A stretch of 64,000 bases of DNA from Acidobacteriota bacterium (GTDB lineage Bacteria > Acidobacteriota > Terriglobia > Acidiferrales > UBA7541), in NCBI GenBank assembly GCA_003224085.1, contig QHYK01000051.1, positions 1 through 64,000 on the forward strand, read 5' to 3'. Position numbers and translations under genes: made by a program. Under the pieces are notes generated by a model. The model was not told where the DNA came from and did no database searches. It was given only the letters and a program-made list of their open reading frames with translations. The stretch's first letter is position 1, and each line of letters opens with the position of its first letter. This document shows, piece by piece, positions 54,069 through 62,352 of the stretch.

Positions 54069-55547
54069 ATGCGGATGCGGACAAAATTTATCGGTGCGAT
54101 CCTTCTTTGCGTTTCTTCAGCTTTCGGGCAGGAACAGAAGGAAAATCCACTCGACGCCATCCGAGCGGCACTAGCGAACAGAGATTTCGACCACGCGGTC
54201 GAGCTCACTCGTGCGGCACTTCGCACGTCGCCGAATAACGCACGACTCTGGACGTTTCAAGGCCTCGCTTTTGCAGGAGAGGGTGACAATTCCAACGCGC
54301 TAGTCTCGTTCAAGAATGCGCTGAAGATAGATCCCAACAATGTGGGAGCGCTGGCGGGCGCAGCCCAGAGCGCTTACGCAACAAACAAAAGCGCCGAGGC
54401 AGTGCCGCTGTTGAATCGCCTGCTGCGATGGCGGCCGGACGAACCTACGGCGCACGCGATGCTGGCCGTCTTGGAATACCGCGAAGGTAACTGCGCCGGT
54501 GCGACCACGCATTTTGAAAAGGCTGGAGAAGTGATTCGTTCACAAATGGATGGCCTCAATGCCTTTGGCATGTGTCTGGTCAAGCTAAAGAAGCTCGATC
54601 AGGCGGAGTCGGTGTTTGGTCAAGCGCTCACGCTTCGCCCCGAAGACCGCCGCGAGCGACACCTCTTAGCTTCTTTGGAAATCATGACGCGAAAGCCCCA
54701 ACAAGCTCTGGCCACACTGAAGCCGCTCCTCGATGACGCCGATCCCTCTGCCGATACGCTGCAACTCGCCTCCGCTGCATATGAAGATTTGGGGGACACT
54801 CCGAAAGCGGTCGAAACGCTGCGTCAAGCCCTCCTTCGAGATCCTCTAAACGTGAGCTTGTACTTGGACTTTGCAAATATTTCGTTTTCCCATGAATCGT
54901 TTCAGGTCGGTATCGACGTGATCAACGAGGGGTTGAGGCTACGGCCGAAATCAGCGGACCTCTACCTGGCGCGTGGTGTCCTGTACGTGCAACTGGCGCA
55001 GTACGACAAGGCAGAAGCGGATTTCGAGAAGGCGCAGGAGCTGGACCCGGCGCAATCTCTCGGCGCCGCGGCGCAAGGGCTAGCAGCAGTGCAGGAGAAC
55101 GATCTCGACCATGCTCTTGCTACCGTGCAGTCAAAGCTAAAGCAGAATCCGAACGATCCCATGTTGCTGTATCTTCAGGCGGACGTGCTGACGCAGAAAG
55201 GCGCGGATTCAGGAACGCCGGAATTTCAGCTAGCGTTGCAGTCCGCGGAGAGAGCCATAAAGTTGCGACCAACACTCGCAGCAGGTCGGGAAGTACTGGC
55301 CAAACTCTATATGCAGACGGGACAATACAAAGAAGCGGCAGACCAATGCCGAAAAGCGCTTGCCAGCGATCCGAAGGACCAAACCGCTTTGTACCGTTTG
55401 ATTCAAACACTCCGCAAGATGGGAGACAAGGACGAGATCCCGGCTTTGCTGAAGCGCCTCGCGTCGCTTCGCGAGGAAGCCACAAAAGAAGAGAGAGAAA
55501 AGTATCGATATAAGTTGATTGAGGAAGGAGAGCCGGCGAAGCCGTAA
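54069..55547 (+). CDS. Secreted tetratricopeptide-repeat protein
   Basis: 492 residues from the ATG at 54069 or 54075. A signal peptide (MRTKFIGAILLCVSSAFGQ) is followed by TPR-type helical repeats over nearly the whole length (FDHAVELTRAALRTSPNNARLWTFQGLAFAGEGDNSNALVSFKNALKIDPNN; later AEADFEKAQELDPAQ). No catalytic domain. It may be a periplasmic scaffold for partner proteins. Together with the FG-GAP/ASPIC-UnbV gene 128 bp downstream it forms a pair common in Acidobacteriota. Divergent from the GH127 gene and close to its operator. Confidence 0.85.
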   Translation: MRMRTKFIGAILLCVSSAFGQEQKENPLDAIRAALANRDFDHAVELTRAALRTSPNNARLWTFQGLAFAGEGDNSNALVSFKNALKIDPNNVGALAGAAQSAYATNKSAEAVPLLNRLLRWRPDEPTAHAMLAVLEYREGNCAGATTHFEKAGEVIRSQMDGLNAFGMCLVKLKKLDQAESVFGQALTLRPEDRRERHLLASLEIMTRKPQQALATLKPLLDDADPSADTLQLASAAYEDLGDTPKAVETLRQALLRDPLNVSLYLDFANISFSHESFQVGIDVINEGLRLRPKSADLYLARGVLYVQLAQYDKAEADFEKAQELDPAQSLGAAAQGLAAVQENDLDHALATVQSKLKQNPNDPMLLYLQADVLTQKGADSGTPEFQLALQSAERAIKLRPTLAAGREVLAKLYMQTGQYKEAADQCRKALASDPKDQTALYRLIQTLRKMGDKDEIPALLKRLASLREEATKEEREKYRYKLIEEGEPAKP

Positions 55548-55675
55548 AACTCGCAGCGACGGCTAAGTCGTTGTCCGAAACGAACGCCAAGTCTGTCTGC
55601 GGGCCCCGTTTCCGACCGTGGCCACGACAGAGTGAAGCACGCAAAAGATATGAAACTTTCCAGCTTGATCCTCCG

Positions 55676-57439
55676 ATGAAGTACACGCGCCGTACGTTTG
55701 TCCTTTATGGTATGGGCGCTGCGGCCTGTCTGGGTGCTAGGCGATTGGCCGCTCAAGGAGTTTCAACGCACACCGCGAAGCCGCTCGCCAGACCGGCACC
55801 TTCGGGCCGGCCCTTCAACGCCCGTTTTGTCGATGTCGCGGCCGAGGCGGGATTGCAGGATCCCGTGATTTACGGAGGTGTGGAAAGCAAGAAATACATC
55901 CTGGAGGCAACAGGATGCGGCTGCGCCTTTATCGACTTCGACAACGACGGATGGATGGACATTTTTTTGCTTTCTGGGACACGCCTTGTGGGCAGTCCGC
56001 CAGGGGCAACCAACCGGCTCTACAAGAACAATCGGGACGGAACTTTTTCTGACGTCACCGAGAAAGCGGGGCTGCACGGCGAGGGTTGGGCATGCGGAGT
56101 TTGTATCGGGGACTACAACAACGATGGCTTTGACGATATTTTCTGCACCTATTTCGGACAAAACGTTCTCTACCGCAACAACGGCGATGGAACGTTCACG
56201 GATGTCACTAAGTCCGCTGGGCTGCGAAACGACCGGCCGAGATGGGGAGCAGGATGCAGTTTTCTGGATTACAACCGCGACGGTCATTTGGACTTGTTCG
56301 TTTCCAACTACGTGAGGTTTTCGTTGGAACACGCGCCCGTACCTGGGGACAATAGCAACTGCAATTGGAAAGGAATTCCCGTCGAATGTGGACCGCGTGG
56401 GCTGCCGATGGGGAGGCATTCGCTCTACCGAAACAATGGTGATGGAACATTCACCGATGTCAGCCATCAGGCAGGAATTGCAAAAAGCGAAACCTATGGC
56501 ATGACTGTGGTTGCCGCCGATTTTGACGAAGACGGATGGCCCGACATCTACGTGGCCTCGGACTCTACACCTAGCTTGCTGTTCATGAACAATCATGACG
56601 GAACGTTTCGTGAGGAAGGCGTAGTGCGAGGAGTGGCCCTTAGCGACGACGGCATGGAGCAGGCGGGAATGGGCGTCGGTGTCGGCGACTATGATCTGGA
56701 TGGGCACCTGGATCTTTTCAAGACACACTTCGCGGACGACGCTAATGTTCTTTATCGCAACGACGGGAAGGGATACTTCGATGATATGACGCGATCGTCG
56801 CGCGTCGGCGTCGAAACGCGCTACGTATGTTGGGGAGCCGGAATTACCGACCTCGACAACGATGGTTACCCAGACCTGTTCATGGTGACCGGCAACGTCT
56901 ATCCGGAAGTAGAACGAAAGCTCCCGCAATACGCCAACAAGACACCGCGCGCAGTGTTTCGCAACCTTGGCAACCGCACTTTTGAAGAACTGATCGAGGT
57001 GGCGGGCCCGGGAGTGGCGGCGGCGCATTGCAGCCGGGGGTGTGCTTTGGGAGATTTCGACAACGATGGGGACGTAGATATTCTGATCGTCAATCTGAAT
57101 GAGCCGCCCTCGCTCTTACGCAACGATGTCAGCGGAAAAGGAAACTGGATCAAAGTGAGGCTAGAAGGCGTAAAGTCCAACCGCACTGCGATGGGAGCTC
57201 GCGTTCTCGTCCATTATGGAGCCGGAACGCAAGCGCAGGCGGTATTGAGCCAGTCTAGCTTCTATTCCTGTAACGATCCTCGGCTGCACTTTGGCTTGGG
57301 AGCTTCCACAGCGGTGGACATTGACGTGTGTTGGCCAAGCGGTTTGCGTGAGACCTTCAAACAGATCCCCGCCAATCAATTGATTACGCTTAAAGAGGGG
57401 GTTGGGCGGGTGCCCAATCGCGGTTGGTCGAGGACATAA
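55676..57439 (+). CDS. FG-GAP/VCBS repeat protein with ASPIC/UnbV C-terminal domain (CRTAC1-like), Tat-exported
   Basis: 587 residues from the ATG at 55676; the frame is open back to 55571. A Tat signal (YTRRTFVLYGMGAAACLGARRL) precedes at least six FG-GAP/VCBS-like repeats with calcium-type loops (FDNDGWMDIF, YNNDGFDDIF, YNRDGHLDLF, FDEDGWPDIY, YDLDGHLDLF, LDNDGYPDLF, FDNDGDVDIL). The C-terminal domain (NWIKVRLEGVKSNRTAMGARVLVHY and DPRLHFGLGASTAVDIDVCWPSGLRETF) is ASPIC/UnbV. It likely acts as a calcium-stabilised beta-propeller adhesion or carbohydrate-binding protein on the cell surface or in the periplasm. Function unknown. Confidence 0.9.
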   Translation: MKYTRRTFVLYGMGAAACLGARRLAAQGVSTHTAKPLARPAPSGRPFNARFVDVAAEAGLQDPVIYGGVESKKYILEATGCGCAFIDFDNDGWMDIFLLSGTRLVGSPPGATNRLYKNNRDGTFSDVTEKAGLHGEGWACGVCIGDYNNDGFDDIFCTYFGQNVLYRNNGDGTFTDVTKSAGLRNDRPRWGAGCSFLDYNRDGHLDLFVSNYVRFSLEHAPVPGDNSNCNWKGIPVECGPRGLPMGRHSLYRNNGDGTFTDVSHQAGIAKSETYGMTVVAADFDEDGWPDIYVASDSTPSLLFMNNHDGTFREEGVVRGVALSDDGMEQAGMGVGVGDYDLDGHLDLFKTHFADDANVLYRNDGKGYFDDMTRSSRVGVETRYVCWGAGITDLDNDGYPDLFMVTGNVYPEVERKLPQYANKTPRAVFRNLGNRTFEELIEVAGPGVAAAHCSRGCALGDFDNDGDVDILIVNLNEPPSLLRNDVSGKGNWIKVRLEGVKSNRTAMGARVLVHYGAGTQAQAVLSQSSFYSCNDPRLHFGLGASTAVDIDVCWPSGLRETFKQIPANQLITLKEGVGRVPNRGWSRT

Positions 57440-57603
57440 CTCCAAGAAGATCGGGTAAAACCTATTCTATTCAGTTGCATGCATCGGGATGATGCCGTGG
57501 GCTGCCCGCCGGCCTGGTTCCTTGGGCTTGTACAGTTTCTACACCAAGTCCGCAACGCCTGCTGACGAGCCGGGTTCAATTTTCCCTCCAGCGTGAATTT
57601 TGC

Positions 57604-57734
57604 TTGACAGAATGAAAATGTTGATGATAAACACGCCAGAAATGCAAGCGTTTGCATAGCAGCCTAGGCGCGCAAATGTTGGAGTACCTGCTTGCCGCAG
57701 AATGTTCACCATTCAAACCATGTAAGCGATTGCA
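57604..57734 (+). promoter_or_regulatory. Sigma70-type promoter with two LacI-family operators upstream of receptor genes
   Basis: TTGACA (57604-57609), a 16-base gap, GATAAA (57626-57631), then TGCAAGCGTTTGCA (57643-57656), nearly a perfect LacI-family palindrome. A second copy, TGTAAGCGATTGCA (57721-57734), lies 78 bp further. Both fit TGNAANCGNTTNCA. The first sits just past the expected +1; the pair could allow DNA looping. The repressor gene is not in the window. Confidence 0.65.
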
Positions 57735-57805
57735 CCATGCTTGAGCGGCCACCAGTCCTGCAAGTTCCCGTCGAGGTGATAGCTGCGGAGGTGAGGAATG
57801 AGCGG

Positions 57806-58921
57806 ATGGTCTGCTTAGAGGATTTGGTCCGCCGGCCAGTAAAGCAGATAACGCTCTTCGACTTGGCAGTCAGGCTCTTCGTGGTCGCGATGTTCCTTGC
57901 GGTTTCCGTGAAGGCCCAGTTTACGAGCAACGTCCAAGGGTTTGTGCTCGATCCTAGCGGAGCAGTACTTGTCGGAGCCACGGTTAGCTTGCGCAACTCT
58001 GACACGGGCGTTCAGAACGTGATGAAAACGGGTGATAGCGGAAACTACCGCTTCAGCAGCCTCCCCCCTGGCAATTACGTGATTTCCGCTGAGGCAGGCG
58101 GCTTTAAGAAAGCCGAAGTGTCATTTACTTTGAGCACCGGCGAAACTCAGGGCATAGATGTTCACTTGGCTGTTGCTACTGCCGCGGCTGCGGTGAAGGT
58201 AACCGCGGAGGCAGCGCCTTTGAACGTGGACGAAAGCCGAATTCAGGCGACACTATCGGCGGATACAGTCAGAGATCTCCCCCAACTGAATCGCAATATC
58301 TATGACGTTTTGGCGGTTACGCCTGGCGTAGTGGGCACGGGAACGCGAGGGCCGGGCGAAGCAGATGCGGACTGGGACGTCCGACAGCGTTTCTTGCTCT
58401 CTGGAACCTACACATTTCCAGGACTGAACAGCGGCGTCGGAAAGGTGGTGACATCCGGCTGGGAGTTGACCAGCATTGCCGCCATCCACACGGGCACGCC
58501 TTTCTGGGTTATCTGCTCCGGCGCGCCCAGCTGCGACTACAACAATGACGGGTTGTTCTACGATATTCCCAACCAACCAAGCACTAATTTCACCGGTTCG
58601 CATAGCGGCCAGGCATACATAAACGGAATCTTCTCGGCGTCGGATTTCCCAGTGCCCGCCGTCGGCACGGAAGGCAATTTGCGTCGAAACACTTACGGCA
58701 ATCCCGGACTTGCGCAAGTAGATGCGAGCGTGCTCAAGAACAACCGCGTGCCTTGGCTGGGCGAGCAGGGCAACCTGCAATTCCGCTTCGATTTCCTGAA
58801 TGTTTTCAACCACGTGAACCTGGGTTCGGTCGATAACAACTTGGTGGACGCCACGTTTGGAAGAGTCACGTCCGCCTTGAGCGCCCGGCAGATTCAACTA
58901 GGGCTTCGAATTTCTTTTTAA
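57806..58921 (+). CDS. Shortened TonB-dependent receptor, Oar-like (internal deletion)
   Basis: 371 residues from the ATG at 57806, which has GAGG upstream; ATG 57737 and TTG 57692 are possible but extend a non-signal N terminus. Signal peptide LAVRLFVVAMFLAVSVKAQ, carboxypeptidase-regulatory domain (SNVQGFVLDPSGAVLVGATVSLRN...LPPGNYVISAEAGGF) and the first part of a plug (NIYDVLAVTPGVVGTG). It then jumps directly to the last barrel strands (DWDVRQRFLLSGTYTFPGLN...) and ends QLGLRISF. About 750 residues present in the neighbour at 58991 are missing, yet the frame stays open. Whether it is functional is unclear. Confidence 0.75.
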   Translation: MVCLEDLVRRPVKQITLFDLAVRLFVVAMFLAVSVKAQFTSNVQGFVLDPSGAVLVGATVSLRNSDTGVQNVMKTGDSGNYRFSSLPPGNYVISAEAGGFKKAEVSFTLSTGETQGIDVHLAVATAAAAVKVTAEAAPLNVDESRIQATLSADTVRDLPQLNRNIYDVLAVTPGVVGTGTRGPGEADADWDVRQRFLLSGTYTFPGLNSGVGKVVTSGWELTSIAAIHTGTPFWVICSGAPSCDYNNDGLFYDIPNQPSTNFTGSHSGQAYINGIFSASDFPVPAVGTEGNLRRNTYGNPGLAQVDASVLKNNRVPWLGEQGNLQFRFDFLNVFNHVNLGSVDNNLVDATFGRVTSALSARQIQLGLRISF

Positions 58922-58990
58922 CGCAGGCTGGCTTTTAGATTCTTGTTTTCCAGGGTGGGTCGCACGTAGCTGGACTGAGGGAGGAAACAC

Positions 58991-61900
58991 ATGCGAATAG
59001 AGTCTCGCATTTCATGCTGCGTTCGGCTCTTGCTTGTCATGCTGCTTGTTGCTGTTTCTGCTCGAGCTCAGTTTACGGGAAACATCCAAGGCACGGTAGT
59101 GGATCCGAGCGGCGCCGCGATTGCGCAAGCAAAGGTGGACCTCGTTAACACCATTACGCAAGTCTCGGCCGCCACCACAACCGACGCCACGGGGAGCTAT
59201 CGGTTCTTGAGCCTCGCCCCAGGGTCTTACAAAATCACCGTCGAGGCTAAAGGCTTTTCGAAATCGGAAACGACTTTCACGCTCGAAACAAACGAGAATC
59301 TGAACCTGCCCATTTCTCTGAAGGTCGGGGCGGCAACAGAATCCATTGTTGTGACGACGGAGCCGCCTCTTCTGAATACTGCCGAGACCCGAAATCAGGA
59401 GACACTGGAGGCTCAAGAGCTTTCGACATTCCCACTAGCGGGGAGGAATATGCTCTCCCTTATAAGCGTCGCTCCTGGAGTATCCGGCCTGGGGCTCGCC
59501 GGGGGACCGGGTGTGGCGTCGGGCACACCCGGGAGTGGTGTGGACGTCTTCTCCACAGAAACGGCCGCTGATATCAGCGCCAACGGGCAAGGAACTGTTG
59601 CGAACATGTGGACTATTGACTCCCTGGACGTCACCAGCAACATTCGGCAGGGTGTTTTGAATCTTGTCCCCAACCCCGACGTGATTCAGGAAGCGAACAT
59701 TCAGGTCAACACGTTTTCCTCCGAATACGGCCGTGGCAGCGGACTGCAAACCGCGCTTACAACTAAGTCTGGTACGAATTCATTCCACGGCCTAGCCAGT
59801 GACTATTTCTTTTACCAGCCGATGTTTGCCAAATATTCGCTGTCCAACTCAGCTCAAACCTTGGCTCCGTTTCATAGCAACAACATTTCCGCAACGATGG
59901 GGGGCCCAATCCTTCCACATCACCAATTCTTCTTCTTTTTTGGCGTGGAACCGTTGCGTTCTTCCAATTCGACGGGGAACCAGACCCTAACATTTGCGGA
60001 TCCGGCCTTTGCGTCGTGGGCGCAAACCAACTATCCGAATACTTTCGGAACGAAGGTTCTAACAACGTATGTGCCTACCCACATCGCGGGGACCACCGTT
60101 TTGAAGACCGCCAACGATATCTTCCCTGGCACGTGTGGAACCGCCGCAACGAACAATTTGCCCTGCTCGACTCCGATGATCGATTCAGGGACATTTAATG
60201 CCACCAATTTCCGCAATGGAACGCAATATTTCGTCCGGGTGGACAAGTACCTCAAGAATGATCGCATCTACGGTAGTTTCTTTCGCACTCTTCTTGGCTT
60301 CGGGGGCCCCGCGGCAATCCCGCAGTTCTCGACCACAAACAACACTTGGGAGCGCGCCTTCCAGGTCAACTGGACGCACACTTTCAGCCCGACTCTTCTA
60401 AATGAAGCCATCTTCGCCCAAAATCGCATCGAGGGGAAGCTTGACGAGACCGGCGATTTTACTATTCCAGGAATCGGCGTCACTGGACAGAGCCTCGGAT
60501 ACGGTCTTGGCTTTTCCCAGGGAGATTTTATCCAGCACAACTATCACTGGCGCGATGTTCTGAGCAAGATCCGGGGCGCCCATGTGTTAAAAGTCGGGTA
60601 CGAAGGATGGTTCGGTGACGACGTGGAGCCCTTCCAAGGGCCGTGGTCTCACCCGGCTTTTAGATTCAACAACCTGTTAGCGTTGGCGCAAGATGCCCCC
60701 GCCACGGAGGGCGGAGTTATGTACAACCCCATCACTGGCCAACAGCAACTTTGGGATTGGAACGCCGCCTCCAAGACTTGGGGCCTCTTCGCCGAGGACA
60801 CGTGGAAAGCGCGACGGAATCTGACCTTGACGCTGGGTTTCCGCTTCGACGATCAGGGAAATCCGTATTCCCGCTCGACATCGACAGTGTTTGGCAATTT
60901 CTATCTCGGCACTGGTTCCACGTTCGACCAACGAGTAGCGTCTGGTTTCGCAAAACCCGCACATCATGCCGTCAACCATTCCCCGGAGGCGTACACTCCT
61001 CGCATCGCCGCCGCATGGGACGTTAATGGAAAGGGCGCCTGGGTTTTACACGGCGGATTCGGCATGTATTCGAATTGGCTCACTCCCGCTAACATCCAGG
61101 AAGAGTTCCGCGGCAATCCGCCCGGTTTGATTCTCCCTACGTTTTTCGCGGCAAATGCACCTGGCAATCGTCCTGTCTTTGTTCAGGGTACCAGCAGCAA
61201 ACCGCCGTTTGGATTTACATTCCCGGCCCTGGCGGGAACATCCTTGTGTCCTCTAGCTCCCTGTCTGGACTCCGCTGGAGGCATTGTGGGCGCAGGCCTT
61301 TCGATCGGAGGGATTGATCCGAACATCGTGTCCCCGGCAGCGTACATTTTCGCAGCGACGCTCGAGCACAAACTGACCGGCCATCTCGTTGCCAGCGCGC
61401 TTTACAGCGGGTCTCACGACTCTAACCTCGTTGGCAACGGCAATCTTGGAGGCGTAGTTTCCTATGGTGTCGACATCAACGTCATGCCCGGCGACCTGAT
61501 TGGAAAGCCGCCCAATTCAGCTCCCACGCGGCTCAATCCCAGTTTTGGTCCAATCGCTTATACGCAAAACGATCGCGTCGGCAACTATAACGGAATCACC
61601 TTTGATCTTCGGGCGCGCGTGAGACGTGGTTTCTTCGACGCCTCGTACACGCGCTCTTCTTCCAAAGATGACGCCAGCAGATACCCTACAGCGCTAAATC
61701 CTCACCAGTACTACGGGCCTTCGCCCTGGGATGTACCTAACCGCTTTTCGCTCAGCTTCAACTACCAACTCCCAGGCCTGAATGGCGGGGAAGGATTCCT
61801 CGGTCACGCTACTGAAAGTTGGGGACTCAGCGGAACCAGCATTTACCAGACCGGGTATCCTTTTACGGTTTTTACTGGCGCTTCGTTTTCAGCGGGCGGT

Positions 61901-62272
61901 GATTACAATGCCGATGGAGATGACTACGACTTCCCGAACGTGACCAGCTATCAGCAGGCCACCTCGCGCGGGGCATACCTCTCCGGTGCCTTCACCGCAG
62001 GGCAGTTCACTACGCCCGCTAGCGGCACTGAGGGCAACGAGAAGACGGGGCAATTCCGTAACCCGGCTTTTGTGCAGACGGACACTACGGTTTACAAGAA
62101 CACACACATCACGGAGAGACTTAACTTTCAAATGCGGTTCGAGTTCTTCAACTTGTTCAACCATCCTAACTTTCAGAATATCCAGGCCGATTTGAGTGCA
62201 GGAAACTTTGGAAAAGTAACCAGCCAGACGTTGCCACGCTGGTGGCAGCTCGGAGGCAAGCTGATTTTTTAA
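58991..62272 (+). CDS. TonB-dependent receptor, Oar-like, in sugar locus
   Basis: 1093 residues from an ATG preceded by GGGAGGAAAC. Signal peptide (IEISR-type start, then VRLLLVMLLVAVSARAQ), carboxypeptidase-regulatory domain (GNIQGTVVDPSGAAIAQAKVDL...LAPGSYKITVEAKGF), plug (QELSTFPLAGRNMLSLISVAPGV) and full barrel ending WQLGGKLIF. It lies between the shortened receptor and a GH127, so it probably imports oligosaccharides released by the glycosidases. Probably transcribed from the operator-controlled promoter at 57604. Confidence 0.9.
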   Translation: MRIESRISCCVRLLLVMLLVAVSARAQFTGNIQGTVVDPSGAAIAQAKVDLVNTITQVSAATTTDATGSYRFLSLAPGSYKITVEAKGFSKSETTFTLETNENLNLPISLKVGAATESIVVTTEPPLLNTAETRNQETLEAQELSTFPLAGRNMLSLISVAPGVSGLGLAGGPGVASGTPGSGVDVFSTETAADISANGQGTVANMWTIDSLDVTSNIRQGVLNLVPNPDVIQEANIQVNTFSSEYGRGSGLQTALTTKSGTNSFHGLASDYFFYQPMFAKYSLSNSAQTLAPFHSNNISATMGGPILPHHQFFFFFGVEPLRSSNSTGNQTLTFADPAFASWAQTNYPNTFGTKVLTTYVPTHIAGTTVLKTANDIFPGTCGTAATNNLPCSTPMIDSGTFNATNFRNGTQYFVRVDKYLKNDRIYGSFFRTLLGFGGPAAIPQFSTTNNTWERAFQVNWTHTFSPTLLNEAIFAQNRIEGKLDETGDFTIPGIGVTGQSLGYGLGFSQGDFIQHNYHWRDVLSKIRGAHVLKVGYEGWFGDDVEPFQGPWSHPAFRFNNLLALAQDAPATEGGVMYNPITGQQQLWDWNAASKTWGLFAEDTWKARRNLTLTLGFRFDDQGNPYSRSTSTVFGNFYLGTGSTFDQRVASGFAKPAHHAVNHSPEAYTPRIAAAWDVNGKGAWVLHGGFGMYSNWLTPANIQEEFRGNPPGLILPTFFAANAPGNRPVFVQGTSSKPPFGFTFPALAGTSLCPLAPCLDSAGGIVGAGLSIGGIDPNIVSPAAYIFAATLEHKLTGHLVASALYSGSHDSNLVGNGNLGGVVSYGVDINVMPGDLIGKPPNSAPTRLNPSFGPIAYTQNDRVGNYNGITFDLRARVRRGFFDASYTRSSSKDDASRYPTALNPHQYYGPSPWDVPNRFSLSFNYQLPGLNGGEGFLGHATESWGLSGTSIYQTGYPFTVFTGASFSAGGDYNADGDDYDFPNVTSYQQATSRGAYLSGAFTAGQFTTPASGTEGNEKTGQFRNPAFVQTDTTVYKNTHITERLNFQMRFEFFNLFNHPNFQNIQADLSAGNFGKVTSQTLPRWWQLGGKLIF

Positions 62273-62352
62273 GTCAGCATTTGCCGGGCTTGAGAAAGGT
62301 GAGATGAATTCCGCGGATCCCCGCGAGTCCACAGCTCCTCAAGGAGGTTGGT

